Below are positions 36,245 through 44,302 of a stretch of DNA of 64,000 nucleotides, one piece after another. The translations under genes were made by a program, and so were the position numbers. The notes under the pieces are model-generated. The model saw nothing but the letters and a program-made list of their open reading frames with translations. It ran no database searches and was not told the DNA's origin. Source of the DNA: Rhodococcus sp. HNM0569 (GTDB lineage: Bacteria; Actinomycetota; Actinomycetes; Mycobacteriales; Mycobacteriaceae). Location of the stretch: contig NZ_JAASAE010000010.1 in the NCBI RefSeq assembly GCF_012726205.1, forward strand, positions 91,421-155,420. The letters are read 5' to 3'. The stretch's first letter is position 1; every line of letters starts with the position of its first letter.

Positions 36245-37126
36245 GTGTTTCGTCGGCGTATCGCCGCGGCCGTGGCCGCGGCCTGCTCGTTCTTCGCCGT
36301 CGCGTCCGCCGCGCCGGCGCACGCCGAGCCCGGCGACACGGCCGGGCCGACTTACGTCGCGCTCGGCGACTCGCGGGCCTCGGGTCCGCTCATCGCGGCC
36401 GGCGATCACCGCGACACATGTCTGCGCTCGTCGAGTGTGAACTACCCGGCCAAGCTCGCGTCGGAGCTCGGGGCATCCTCTCTCGTCGACGTCACGTGCT
36501 CGGCAGCCAAGCCGGCCCACGTGCTCGACACCCCGCAGTTCGTCGGCACGGGTTTCGCGCCGCCGCAGATCGAGGCACTGGCGCCCGACACCGACCTCGT
36601 CACGCTGAGCATCGGTGGCGGCGGATCGAATCACCTGCCGGTCTCGGTGCGCTGCGCCGCGCCCGTGCCGGGTGCCGACCTGCGCTGCCGCGACAATCCG
36701 GATGCGGAGCGGCTCGCCGTCGAGGGCATCGAGAAGATGGCCCGCGAGGTCGACGAGGTCGTCGGTGCGATCGTGGCGAAGGCGCCGCACGCCCAGGTCT
36801 ACCTCGTCTCCCACGGCGGCACGGTCGGCGACCGCGCGTGCTGGCCGATCCTGCCGGTGTCCGACGGCGACGCGCCGTGGCTGCGCGAATACTTCGACCG
36901 GTTCAACGACATCTACGTCCGTGCGGCCGCGAAGTACGGCGTCCACTACATCGACATCGCGACGGCCGCCGTCGAGGGTGGGCACGATGCATGCGCCGAC
37001 ACCGGCGACCGGTGGTTCGAGGGGATCATTCCGCGGTCGCCTGCCGAGCCGTCGCACCCGAACGAACTGGGCATGGCCGCGATCGCCGACATGATCGCCC
37101 GCGACTACGCGGGCCGCGGCGAGTGA
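36245..37126 (+). CDS. Secreted SGNH/GDSL-type esterase or lipase
   Basis: A 293-residue exported hydrolase from GTG 36245. The signal peptide is MFRRR + hydrophobic core + APAHA, with cleavage near residue 27. Block I is ALGDSRASG (Ser43). A C-terminal PSHPNELG supplies the His (about 271). Several Cys (TCLRS, VTCSA, VRCAA, LRCRD, ACWP, ACAD) suggest three disulfides, as in Streptomyces SGNH lipases. It acts outside the membrane on an unknown ester. Its stop lies 3 nt from the convergent PemK-like gene. Confidence 0.87.
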   Translation: MFRRRIAAAVAAACSFFAVASAAPAHAEPGDTAGPTYVALGDSRASGPLIAAGDHRDTCLRSSSVNYPAKLASELGASSLVDVTCSAAKPAHVLDTPQFVGTGFAPPQIEALAPDTDLVTLSIGGGGSNHLPVSVRCAAPVPGADLRCRDNPDAERLAVEGIEKMAREVDEVVGAIVAKAPHAQVYLVSHGGTVGDRACWPILPVSDGDAPWLREYFDRFNDIYVRAAAKYGVHYIDIATAAVEGGHDACADTGDRWFEGIIPRSPAEPSHPNELGMAAIADMIARDYAGRGE

Positions 37127-37129
37127 AGG

Positions 37130-37714
37130 TCAGCGCCAGCTGAAGTCGCGCCGAAGCCGTTGCGCGACGCTCTCGAAGGTGGTGCGGTCGACGATCGCGC
37201 CCTCGCGGCGAATGCCGTCCTCGGGCACGTCCAGCACGCGGTCGAGCCGCACCCAGCTGGGTCGGCCCGCGCCGTCCCACGGCCCCGACCCGATGCCGAC
37301 CCAGTCGCGGTCGCCGTCGTGCTTGTGCTGCGACGACAGCATGAGCCCGAGCAGGGTCGGGCCGTCGCGTCCGACCACGAGCACGGGCCGGTCCTTGCCC
37401 TGACTCGGGTCCTCCTCGTAGGCGACCCACGTCCACACGATCTCGCCGGGGTCGGCGCGGCCGTCGAGATCGGGGGAGTACGACACCGCGCGGGCGCGGT
37501 GCGCAGTGGGCGCGGACGTCGAGGCGACAGGCCTGCCGGCAGGCACCGCCGAGTCGGTGCGCGGCGAGCCGAGCGAGCCGAGCGCACGCCGCACGGGCTC
37601 GGACTTCTGTAGCTGTTCGGCCAGGCGCGGCCCGTGCTCGCGCGCGAGCCGCAGGCCCTGATCACGCGCCGCACGACCGAGGGTCTTCCCGAGTGCACTC
37701 CACCTGCTCGCCAT
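37130..37714 (-). CDS. PemK/MazF-like protein, solitary
   Basis: A 194-residue protein whose C-terminal 110 residues resemble the PemK/MazF toxin fold ([38 protein letters not shown]). The N-terminal 85 residues are basic and low-complexity. No antitoxin-like ORF adjoins on either side, and the M. tuberculosis neighbour Rv2405 has the same arrangement beside lepA. It may be a domesticated, non-toxic relative. ATG 37714 overlaps the lepA ATG at 37713 on the other strand by two bases. Confidence 0.8.
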   Translation of the reverse strand: MASRWSALGKTLGRAARDQGLRLAREHGPRLAEQLQKSEPVRRALGSLGSPRTDSAVPAGRPVASTSAPTAHRARAVSYSPDLDGRADPGEIVWTWVAYEEDPSQGKDRPVLVVGRDGPTLLGLMLSSQHKHDGDRDWVGIGSGPWDGAGRPSWVRLDRVLDVPEDGIRREGAIVDRTTFESVAQRLRRDFSWR

Positions 37715-39725
37715 GAGCGCCGAGTCTAACGACGACCGGCGGACCGGGGCATCGCCGTCGCGGTCGGATGTCCCCGCGTGCGAGCGGTTGGATATCCTGG
37801 CAACCGGTCCGCATCTCGCGGCGCGCGGTGCATCCCGGCCGTGTCCGAACCAGGTCAGGAGTCTTCCGATCAGCAGCTTCGCCGACAAGACGTTCACGGA
37901 TCCGTCGAAGATCCGTAACTTCTGCATCATCGCCCACATCGACCACGGCAAGTCGACGCTGGCCGATCGGATGTTGCAGCTCACGGGCGTGGTCGAGGAA
38001 CGGCAGATGCGGGCGCAGTACCTCGATCGCATGGACATCGAGCGCGAACGCGGCATCACGATCAAGGCGCAGAACGTGCGTTTGCCGTGGAAGGTCGGCG
38101 GCGCCGACGGCGACGGCGACGAGTTCGTGATGCACCTGATCGACACGCCGGGCCACGTCGACTTCACGTACGAGGTGTCGCGCGCGCTCGAAGCGTGCGA
38201 GGGCGCCGTGCTGCTCGTCGACGCCGCGCAGGGCATCGAGGCCCAGACCCTCGCGAACCTGTACCTGGCCTTGGACAAGGACCTCACGATCATCCCGGTC
38301 CTGAACAAGATCGACCTGCCCGCCGCGGATCCGGACCGCTACGCGGCCGAGATCGCGCACATCATCGGCTGCGAACCGGAGGACGTGCTGCGCGTATCCG
38401 GTAAGACGGGCGAAGGCGTGCAGGAACTGCTCGACGAGGTCGTGCGGCAGGTGCCGCCGCCCGTCGGAGACGCCGACGCCCCTGCGCGCGCGATGATCTT
38501 CGACTCGGTCTACGACACCTACCGCGGCGTCGTCACCTACGTCCGTGTCGTCGACGGCCGGATCATGCCCCGCGAGAAGATCAAGATGATGTCCACCGGG
38601 ACCACGCACGAACTGCTCGAGGTCGGCATCGTGTCGCCCGAGCCGAAGGCGTCGCAGGGGCTGGGAGTGGGCGAGGTCGGGTACCTCATCACCGGCGTGA
38701 AGGACGTGCGCCAGTCGAAGGTCGGCGACACCGTCACGACCGCGCGTGGCGGCGCCGACGAACCGCTCACCGGCTACCGCGAACCGCGTCCGATGGTGTA
38801 CTCCGGCCTCTACCCGGTCGACGGCTCGGACTACCCGGATCTGCGCGAAGCGCTCGACAAGCTCCAACTCAACGACGCGGCCCTCACCTACGAACCCGAG
38901 ACGTCGGTGGCGCTGGGGTTCGGCTTCCGGTGCGGCTTCCTCGGGCTGCTGCACATGGAGATCACGCGCGAACGCCTGCAACGGGAGTTCGGCCTCGACC
39001 TCATCTCGACGTCACCGAATGTGGTGTACCGGGTGATCGAGGAGGGTGGCGCCGAGCGTCAGGTGACGAACCCGTCGGACTGGCCCGAGGGCAAGTCGCG
39101 TGAGATCTACGAGCCGATCGTCAAGGTCACGATCATCGCGCCGAGCGAGTTCATCGGCGCCATCATGGAGCTGTGTCAGTCGCGGCGCGGCGAACTCGGC
39201 GGCATGGACTATCTGTCCGAGACCCGCGTCGAGCTGCGATACACGCTGCCGCTCGCCGAGATCATCTTCGACTTCTTCGACTCGCTCAAATCCCGCACGC
39301 GCGGCTACGCGAGCCTCGACTACGAGGAGGCAGGCGAACAGCTCGCCGATCTCGTGAAGGTCGACATCCTGTTGCAGGGCGAACCGGTCGACGCGTTCAG
39401 CGCGATCGTCCACAAGGACGCCGCCTCCGCGTACGGCAACAAGATGACGACGAAGCTCAAAGAGCTCATCCCGCGTCAGCAGTTCGAGGTCCCGGTACAG
39501 GCCGCGATCGGGTCGAAGATCATCGCGCGCGAGAACATCCGCGCCATCCGCAAGGACGTCCTCGCGAAGTGCTACGGCGGCGACATCTCGCGTAAGCGCA
39601 AGCTGCTCGAGAAGCAGAAGGAAGGCAAGAAGCGGATGAAGACGATCGGACGCGTCGACGTGCCGCAGGAGGCATTCGTCGCCGCGCTCTCGTCCGATGC
39701 GGGGGGCGACAAGCCGAAGAAGTGA
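37713..39725 (+). CDS. lepA: Elongation factor 4 (back-translocase)
   Basis: Ribosomal GTPase with P-loop [25 protein letters not shown] and NKID motifs, followed by LepA-specific C-terminal motifs ([19 protein letters not shown]). The core begins at PISSFADKT. There is no ATG, GTG or TTG near it: the ATG at 37713 adds about 52 non-conserved residues and TTG 37788 adds 27. AGGAG (37857-37861) lies 7 nt before ATC 37869, which would give a 618-residue protein close to the E. coli length. M. tuberculosis LepA has a similar unexplained extension. Function is certain, the start is not. Confidence 0.93.
   Translation: MSAESNDDRRTGASPSRSDVPACERLDILATGPHLAARGASRPCPNQVRSLPISSFADKTFTDPSKIRNFCIIAHIDHGKSTLADRMLQLTGVVEERQMRAQYLDRMDIERERGITIKAQNVRLPWKVGGADGDGDEFVMHLIDTPGHVDFTYEVSRALEACEGAVLLVDAAQGIEAQTLANLYLALDKDLTIIPVLNKIDLPAADPDRYAAEIAHIIGCEPEDVLRVSGKTGEGVQELLDEVVRQVPPPVGDADAPARAMIFDSVYDTYRGVVTYVRVVDGRIMPREKIKMMSTGTTHELLEVGIVSPEPKASQGLGVGEVGYLITGVKDVRQSKVGDTVTTARGGADEPLTGYREPRPMVYSGLYPVDGSDYPDLREALDKLQLNDAALTYEPETSVALGFGFRCGFLGLLHMEITRERLQREFGLDLISTSPNVVYRVIEEGGAERQVTNPSDWPEGKSREIYEPIVKVTIIAPSEFIGAIMELCQSRRGELGGMDYLSETRVELRYTLPLAEIIFDFFDSLKSRTRGYASLDYEEAGEQLADLVKVDILLQGEPVDAFSAIVHKDAASAYGNKMTTKLKELIPRQQFEVPVQAAIGSKIIARENIRAIRKDVLAKCYGGDISRKRKLLEKQKEGKKRMKTIGRVDVPQEAFVAALSSDAGGDKPKK
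37857..37871 (+). promoter_or_regulatory. Shine-Dalgarno placed before an ATC codon in lepA
   Basis: AGGAG, 7-nt spacer TCTTCCG, then ATC AGC AGC TTC in the lepA frame. This is exactly where the conserved LepA sequence begins. It suggests initiation at a rare non-NTG codon. Confidence 0.45.
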
Positions 39726-39764
39726 CGTACCGAGACGCGCAGTCGGCGACAACAGGGAGACTCG

Positions 39765-40688
39765 ATGATCGAGACGTGGCTCACGCGTGAGCTCGGACTG
39801 GAAGTGCCGATCCTCGGCGCCCCGATGGGTGGCCGTGCCGGCGGCCGGCTCGCGGCGGAGGTCACCAAGGCGGGTGGGCTCGGCATGCTCGGCGCCGCCG
39901 GTTACGCGACGCCCGAATGGATCGAGACCGAGTCGGCGGTCGCGAAGTCGGCAGGCGATTTCGGTGCAGGCTTCATGGTGTGGTCACTCGACCAGGACGA
40001 CACCGCGCTGGATCTCGTGCTCGCACAGTCACCGCGCATCGTGTCGCTGTCGTTCGGCGATCCCGCACTGTACGTGCGGCGCGTGCACGAGGCGGGCGCG
40101 CTCGTCGCGAGCCAGATCAACGACCTCGACGATCTCGCCGTCGTCGAGGCGGCGGGCGTCGACATCGTGATCGCGCAGGGCGCCGAGGCGGGTGGTCACA
40201 CCGGACACGTCGCGACGCTTCCCCTGCTGCAGGAAGTGTTGGACGCGACGACACGCCCTGTGCTCGCGGCGGGCGGCATCGGTACCGGTCGTGGCCTCGC
40301 CGCGGTGCTCGCGGCAGGCGCACAGGGTGCCCTGGTGGGTACGGCCCTGCTCGCCAGCCCGGAAACCGTGGGGCCCGAGTACGCGCGCGGCAAACTCGTC
40401 GCCGCGCGCAGCACCGACACGGTGTACACGTCGGTGTTCGACCGAGCCCGCAACATCGCGTGGCCGCAGCGTTGGGGTGGACGTGCGCTCGCGAACGACT
40501 TCTCCCGCCGTTGGCACGGTGCTCAGTCGTTCGACGGCATCGAGGCCGACTACGACGGCAGCGACTCGGACCTCGGCGTCGTGTACGCAGGACAGATCGC
40601 CGGGACGGTCACCGCGGAGCGCCCGGTCGCCGACGTCGTCCGCGCCCTCGCGAGCGACGCCGAGGCGCTGCTGCGCAGGTTCGCCTGA
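39765..40688 (+). CDS. NAD(P)H-dependent flavin oxidoreductase, nitronate monooxygenase family
   Basis: A 307-residue FMN TIM-barrel protein with IVIAQGAEAGGHTG (catalytic-type His in the GGHTG loop) and VLAAGGIGTGRGLAAVLAAGAQGALVG, both typical of 2-nitropropane dioxygenase/nitronate monooxygenase. AGGGAG precedes the ATG. It detoxifies alkyl nitronates in known members; the physiological substrate here is unknown. The nearest gene, lepA, ends 39 nt upstream. Confidence 0.87.
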   Translation: MIETWLTRELGLEVPILGAPMGGRAGGRLAAEVTKAGGLGMLGAAGYATPEWIETESAVAKSAGDFGAGFMVWSLDQDDTALDLVLAQSPRIVSLSFGDPALYVRRVHEAGALVASQINDLDDLAVVEAAGVDIVIAQGAEAGGHTGHVATLPLLQEVLDATTRPVLAAGGIGTGRGLAAVLAAGAQGALVGTALLASPETVGPEYARGKLVAARSTDTVYTSVFDRARNIAWPQRWGGRALANDFSRRWHGAQSFDGIEADYDGSDSDLGVVYAGQIAGTVTAERPVADVVRALASDAEALLRRFA

Positions 40689-40705
40689 CGAGAGCCGGTG
40701 CCCGG

Positions 40706-40930
40706 TCAGTCGGCCGCGTCGGAGATGCCGAGCATCGACAACAACATGCGGCAGTCGTCGGTGTCCGTCGAGTGCAGCGCGACCACACGTTGAGCCTTGC
40801 GGACCTGGTCCGTGTCGAGTTCCACGTCGGCGGCGTCGATTCCGTCGCCGTCCACCGCCGGGGGCGTCCCGGCGGCTCCGTTGCCGCTCGGGTCGGCGGC
40901 GTGCGAATCGGTGTGTCCGGTGCCGGTCAT
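40706..40930 (-). CDS. Small hypothetical protein (74 aa)
   Basis: The start is ATG 40930 with GGGGAAAGGGG upstream. The N-terminal 35 residues are disordered (His, Asp, Gly, Ala, Pro). The C-terminal half, VRKAQRVVALHSTDTDDCR then MLLSMLGISDAAD, is more structured and contains a single Cys. Codon use is typical of the host. No family is recognised. It is convergent with the nitronate monooxygenase gene and divergent from the next small membrane gene. Confidence 0.6.
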   Translation of the reverse strand: MTGTGHTDSHAADPSGNGAAGTPPAVDGDGIDAADVELDTDQVRKAQRVVALHSTDTDDCRMLLSMLGISDAAD

Positions 40931-41001
40931 GCGCGTCCCCTTTCCCCGCTGGAAAGCCCATTCTGCGATACCCGCGACGGCGAGCGACGGGAAACGGCCG
41001 A

Positions 41002-41015
41002 TAGAGTGTGGACCC
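41002..41015 (+). promoter_or_regulatory. Possible leaderless promoter
   Basis: TAGAGT (41002-41007) lies 8 nt before the GTG at 41016, which has no Shine-Dalgarno. The same hexamer at the same kind of distance precedes the cysteine leader ORF at 41357. Confidence 0.4.
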
Positions 41016-41207
41016 GTGGATCGCATCGCTGGCTGGTGGGACGGCGCCGAACTCTGGATCGCCGGTCTCCCGTTCGTGCCGCAGGTCGCGCTCGTGCTCG
41101 TGGTCGCGGTTCCGGTGTGCTGGGGTGTCGCGTCGGGTCTCGACCGCGCGCTCGCAGCCATGTTCGTCCTGCTCCGGCGGGACCCCGATGACGCTGAGGA
41201 GAACTGA
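41016..41207 (+). CDS. Small membrane protein (63 aa)
   Basis: A GTG-started ORF with one strong transmembrane segment (LPFVPQVALVLVVAVPVCWGVA), a second amphipathic hydrophobic stretch (LDRALAAMFVLLRR) and an acidic end DPDDAEEN. It may correspond to the small membrane protein Rv2401A found near subI in M. tuberculosis; that link is by position only. The stop TGA overlaps the ATG of the next tiny gene by one base. Confidence 0.65.
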   Translation: MDRIAGWWDGAELWIAGLPFVPQVALVLVVAVPVCWGVASGLDRALAAMFVLLRRDPDDAEEN

Positions 41208-41284
41208 TGCCGCGCTCGCGTGTGACGCTCGCACTCGTCGCACTCATCGTGCTGGTCGTCGTCGCCTGGCTGTTGACTCGCTGA
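41207..41284 (+). CDS. Tiny single-span membrane protein (25 aa)
   Basis: ATG 41207 shares its A with the preceding TGA. The product is MPRSR, then a hydrophobic run of about 17 residues, then WLLTR, an ideal one-helix peptide with positive ends. GAGGAG lies 7 nt upstream inside the previous gene. Translational coupling and composition make it credible despite the size. Its last two codons and stop fall in the first copy of a 20-bp repeat. Confidence 0.55.
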   Translation: MPRSRVTLALVALIVLVVVAWLLTR

Positions 41285-41319
41285 CGCTCCTGTGTCGATG
41301 ACTCGCTGACGCTCCTGTG
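41275..41319 (+). repeat. Exact 20-bp direct repeat
   Basis: GACTCGCTGACGCTCCTGTG at 41275-41294 and again at 41300-41319 (period 25). The first copy contains the end of the 25-residue ORF; the second lies in the spacer before the sulfate operon leader. Confidence 0.85.
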
Positions 41320-41343
41320 CGGAATCGCGTGTCGGCGCTCTGT

Positions 41344-41349
41344 TAGAGT
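41344..41349 (+). promoter_or_regulatory. -10 element of the leaderless sulfate-operon transcript
   Basis: TAGAGT, then CCACCGC (7 nt), then the GTG of the cysteine leader ORF. This spacing puts the transcription start on the GTG itself. No clear -35 is seen. Confidence 0.55.
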
Positions 41350-41356
41350 CCACCGC

Positions 41357-41446
41357 GTGTCCGAAGCCGTCGTTCCACAGGTCAGCCACCAATTGGCGCT
41401 GATCGCCGTGGGCACGCGCTCGGTCGCCGACATCGACTGTTGTTGA
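41357..41446 (+). CDS. Cysteine leader peptide of the sulfate uptake operon (29 aa)
   Basis: GTG 41357 opens a 29-codon ORF with the core HQLALIAVGTRSVADIDCC and a stop directly after two TGT cysteine codons (41438-41443). It has no ribosome binding site but a -10 element 7 nt upstream, so it is read as leaderless. Composition, position 154 nt before subI and the terminal Cys pair match the Cys-rich leader peptides described upstream of sulfate-assimilation genes in mycobacteria (the Ms4533A type). Expected role: ribosome pausing at Cys codons when cysteine is scarce changes leader RNA folding and raises subI-cysTWA expression. Confidence 0.75.
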   Translation: MSEAVVPQVSHQLALIAVGTRSVADIDCC

Positions 41447-41600
41447 TCACCGCGCGCTTTCCGGTCCCGCGCCCACGCGTCCGCCTTTCCCGAGGTGTCG
41501 ATGCATCTTCGGGCGGTCGGAGCGCGATGCACAGCCCGGCCGAGGTTCCTTTTCCGTGCCGGTCGCTCGTCCGTCAGTCGCCAGAAAGGTACACCCCGCC
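41447..41600 (+). promoter_or_regulatory. Attenuator region between leader peptide and subI
   Basis: 154 nt. The subI Shine-Dalgarno GAAAGG (about 41584-41589) can pair with CCTTTC at 41484-41489 and, with one wobble, with CCTTTT at 41548-41553. TGCATC and GATGCA around 41504-41531 can also pair. These alternatives would allow sequestration of the ribosome binding site depending on where a ribosome pauses upstream. Inference from complementarity only. Confidence 0.4.
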
Positions 41601-42632
41601 ATGCGTCGCCGCATCAGGTCCGCACTCGTCGCAGTCGTCACCACCGGCGTCCTCGCCCTCACGTCGTGCGCGGGCGGCGGACCGAGCGACGTCGTCGGTG
41701 GCGAGTCGCTCGGTGGCGACGGCTCGGCCGGCACGCTGAACCTGTTCGCGTATGCCGTGCCCAAGCCGGGTTTCGATCTCGTGATTCCCGCGTTCGACGA
41801 GACCGACGAAGGCGAAGGCGTCGCGGTCGTTCCGTCCTACGGTGCGTCGGGGGACCAGTCACGCAAGGTCAAGGACGGTGCGCAGGCCGACGTCGTCAAC
41901 TTCTCGGTCGAGCCCGATGTCACCCGGCTCGTCGACGCAGGACTCGTCGAGGCCGACTGGAACCAGGATGCGTACGGCGGCGTGCCCTTCGGTTCGGTCG
42001 TCACGTTGATGGTGCGTGACGGAAATCCCAAGAACATCCGCGACTGGAACGATCTGCTGCGCCCCGACGTCGACGTCGTGACGCCGAATCCGTTCAGCTC
42101 GGGGTCGGCGAAGTGGAACCTGCTCGCGCCGTACGCGGCGGCGAGTCAGGGCGGTCGCGATCCGCAGGCCGGCCTGGACTACCTCGAGTCGCTCGTCGGC
42201 CACCTGACGATCCAGCCGAAGTCGGGTCGGGAGGCCACCGAGTCGTTCCTGCAGGGCTCCGGCGACGTGCTGATCAGCTACGAGAACGAAGCGTTGTTCG
42301 TCGAGCGGGAAGGCGAACCCGTCGAGCACGTCACACCGCCGGTCACCTTCCGCGTCGACAATCCCGTCGCTGTCCTGACCAACAGCCGCGAACCTGCCAA
42401 GGCCCGCGCATTCCGCGACTTCCTCTACACCCCCGAGGCGCAACGACTGTGGGCGCAGGCGGGCTTCCGGGCCGTCGATCCTGCCGTTGCGCGCGAGTAC
42501 GCCGAGGACTTCCCGCCGCCCGCGACGCTGTGGACGATCGACGACCTCGGCGGCTGGGAGGCAGTCGACGATGCACTGTTCCAGGCAGGTTCCGGGTCGA
42601 TCGCCCGGATCTACGAGAATGCGACCCGGTGA
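41601..42632 (+). CDS. subI: Sulfate ABC transporter, substrate-binding lipoprotein
   Basis: Extracytoplasmic sulfate-binding protein. The 343 residues run from ATG 41601 (AGAAAGG 10 nt upstream) and open with a lipoprotein signal ending LALTSC (lipidated Cys23). Motifs GASGDQSRKV, NPFSSGSAKWNLLA and YENEALF match the Sbp/CysP family. It is the first structural gene of subI-cysT-cysW-cysA, in the Rv2400c position. Confidence 0.95.
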   Translation: MRRRIRSALVAVVTTGVLALTSCAGGGPSDVVGGESLGGDGSAGTLNLFAYAVPKPGFDLVIPAFDETDEGEGVAVVPSYGASGDQSRKVKDGAQADVVNFSVEPDVTRLVDAGLVEADWNQDAYGGVPFGSVVTLMVRDGNPKNIRDWNDLLRPDVDVVTPNPFSSGSAKWNLLAPYAAASQGGRDPQAGLDYLESLVGHLTIQPKSGREATESFLQGSGDVLISYENEALFVEREGEPVEHVTPPVTFRVDNPVAVLTNSREPAKARAFRDFLYTPEAQRLWAQAGFRAVDPAVAREYAEDFPPPATLWTIDDLGGWEAVDDALFQAGSGSIARIYENATR

Positions 42633-42635
42633 CGC

Positions 42636-43499
42636 ATGAGTGAGACCACCTCGTCCACACCGGCTTCCGCGTCGTCGCGGCGCCGCCGAGGCTTCCTGCC
42701 CCGAGTGACCGGAACCGTCGGCCCGCTCGGTATCGGGATCGCGACGCTGTGGCTGAGCATCATCGTGCTGCTGCCGCTCGCGGCACTCGCCGTCGCTTCG
42801 GTCGAGGATGGTCTCGGCGGATTCGTCGACGCCGTCACCGCGCCGAATGCGCTTGCCGCGCTGCGGGTCACGGTGCTGGTATCGGCGGCGGTCGCGGTGC
42901 TCAACGTCGTGATGGGCACCCTCGTCGCCTGGGTGCTGGTGCGCGACGAGTTCCCGGGCAAGAAGTTCGTCAACATCCTGATCGACCTGCCGTTCGCGCT
43001 TCCCACGATCGTCGCGAGCATCGTGCTGCTGTCCCTCTACGGGCCCGACAGCCCGCTCGGCATCCATCTCAACGCGACGCAGGGCGGTCTGATCGTCGCG
43101 CTCGCGTTCGTGACCCTGCCGTTCGTGGTCCGCTCGGTGCAGCCGGTTCTGCTCGAGATCGATCGGGAAGTCGAGGAAGCCGCGGCGTCGATGGGGGCGA
43201 GCAATGCCACGATCTTCCGGCGGATCGTGCTGCCGACCCTCATGCCCTCGATCGTGAGCGGTGCGGGCCTGGCGTTCGCACGCGCGATCGGCGAATACGG
43301 CTCGATCGTCCTGATCGGCGGCAACATTCCCGGCGAGACACAGGTCGCGTCGCAGTACATCCAGCAGCAGATCGAGATCGACCGCCAGCAGGCCGCGGCA
43401 GCAGTCTCGGTCACCCTGCTCGCGATCGCGTTCGTCACGCTGTTCGTTCTCCGCGTGGTGTCCACCCGGGGACAACGCCGACAGGAACTCGACCGATGA
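42636..43499 (+). CDS. cysT: Sulfate ABC transporter permease CysT
   Basis: A 287-residue inner-membrane permease with six predicted helices. The EAA-type loop reads EEAAASMGASNATIFRRIVLP. It begins 4 nt after subI and overlaps cysW by ATGA. It forms the translocation path with CysW, energised by CysA. Confidence 0.96.
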   Translation: MSETTSSTPASASSRRRRGFLPRVTGTVGPLGIGIATLWLSIIVLLPLAALAVASVEDGLGGFVDAVTAPNALAALRVTVLVSAAVAVLNVVMGTLVAWVLVRDEFPGKKFVNILIDLPFALPTIVASIVLLSLYGPDSPLGIHLNATQGGLIVALAFVTLPFVVRSVQPVLLEIDREVEEAAASMGASNATIFRRIVLPTLMPSIVSGAGLAFARAIGEYGSIVLIGGNIPGETQVASQYIQQQIEIDRQQAAAAVSVTLLAIAFVTLFVLRVVSTRGQRRQELDR

Positions 43500-44302
43500 A
43501 CATCACCCGCCGTACCCGTATCTCGCTGCGCACGCTCGCCCTCGCATATCTGCTCGCGCTGCTCGTCGTCCCGGTCGCGATGATCCTCATGCGCGCGTTC
43601 GGCGACGGTGTCGGCGCCTTCGTCGACTCGGTGCGCACACCGGCCGCGATCTCCGCCTTCAACCTGTCGATCGGGATCGTCGCGATCGTCGTCCCGGTCA
43701 ATGTCGTGTTCGGCGTCGTGATCGCCTTGGCGCTCGTGCGCGGCCGTTTCCCGGGCCGCGGCATGCTCCAGGCGGTCGTCGACCTGCCGTTCGCGGTGTC
43801 ACCCGTCGTCGTGGGCGTCGCGCTGATCCTGTTGTGGGGCAGCGGCGGTTGGTTCGGCGGACTCGAGAGTCTCGGATTCCGCGTCATCTTCGGGCTGCCC
43901 GGCATGGTGATCGCCACGATCTTCGTCACGCTGCCGTTCGTCGTGCGCGAGGTCGAACCCGTGCTGCACGAGATCGGTGAGGAACAGGAACAGGCGGCAG
44001 CGACGCTCGGCGCGAGCAAGTGGCAGACCTTCTGGCGCATCACGCTTCCCGCGATCAGGTGGGGCCTCACCTACGGCATCGTTCTGACGATCGCACGCGC
44101 ACTCGGGGAGTTCGGCGCCGTCATCATGGTGTCGTCGGGCCTGCCCGGCGTGTCGCAGACGCTCACGCTGCTCGTGCACGCCCGCTACATCGACGACCAC
44201 AACACCTTCGGCGCGTACGCGGCCGCGACCCTCCTGATGGGGATCGCGATCGTCGCGCTGTTGCTCATGACCTTCCTGGACCGCAAGAGGAGCACGACAT
44301 GA
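43496..44302 (+). CDS. cysW: Sulfate ABC transporter permease CysW
   Basis: A 268-residue permease with the EAA loop [21 protein letters not shown] and the CysW-type [19 protein letters not shown] 43496 overlaps the cysT stop, and its own stop overlaps the cysA ATG. The longer open frame upstream is out of register with real coding. Confidence 0.96.
   Translation: MNITRRTRISLRTLALAYLLALLVVPVAMILMRAFGDGVGAFVDSVRTPAAISAFNLSIGIVAIVVPVNVVFGVVIALALVRGRFPGRGMLQAVVDLPFAVSPVVVGVALILLWGSGGWFGGLESLGFRVIFGLPGMVIATIFVTLPFVVREVEPVLHEIGEEQEQAAATLGASKWQTFWRITLPAIRWGLTYGIVLTIARALGEFGAVIMVSSGLPGVSQTLTLLVHARYIDDHNTFGAYAAATLLMGIAIVALLLMTFLDRKRSTT

Noticed and set aside
37130..38308. 392-codon version of the PemK-like gene running into lepA
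   Set aside because: The extra 198 codons lie antisense to the conserved LepA GTPase domain and show no protein-like pattern; ATG 37714 is taken.
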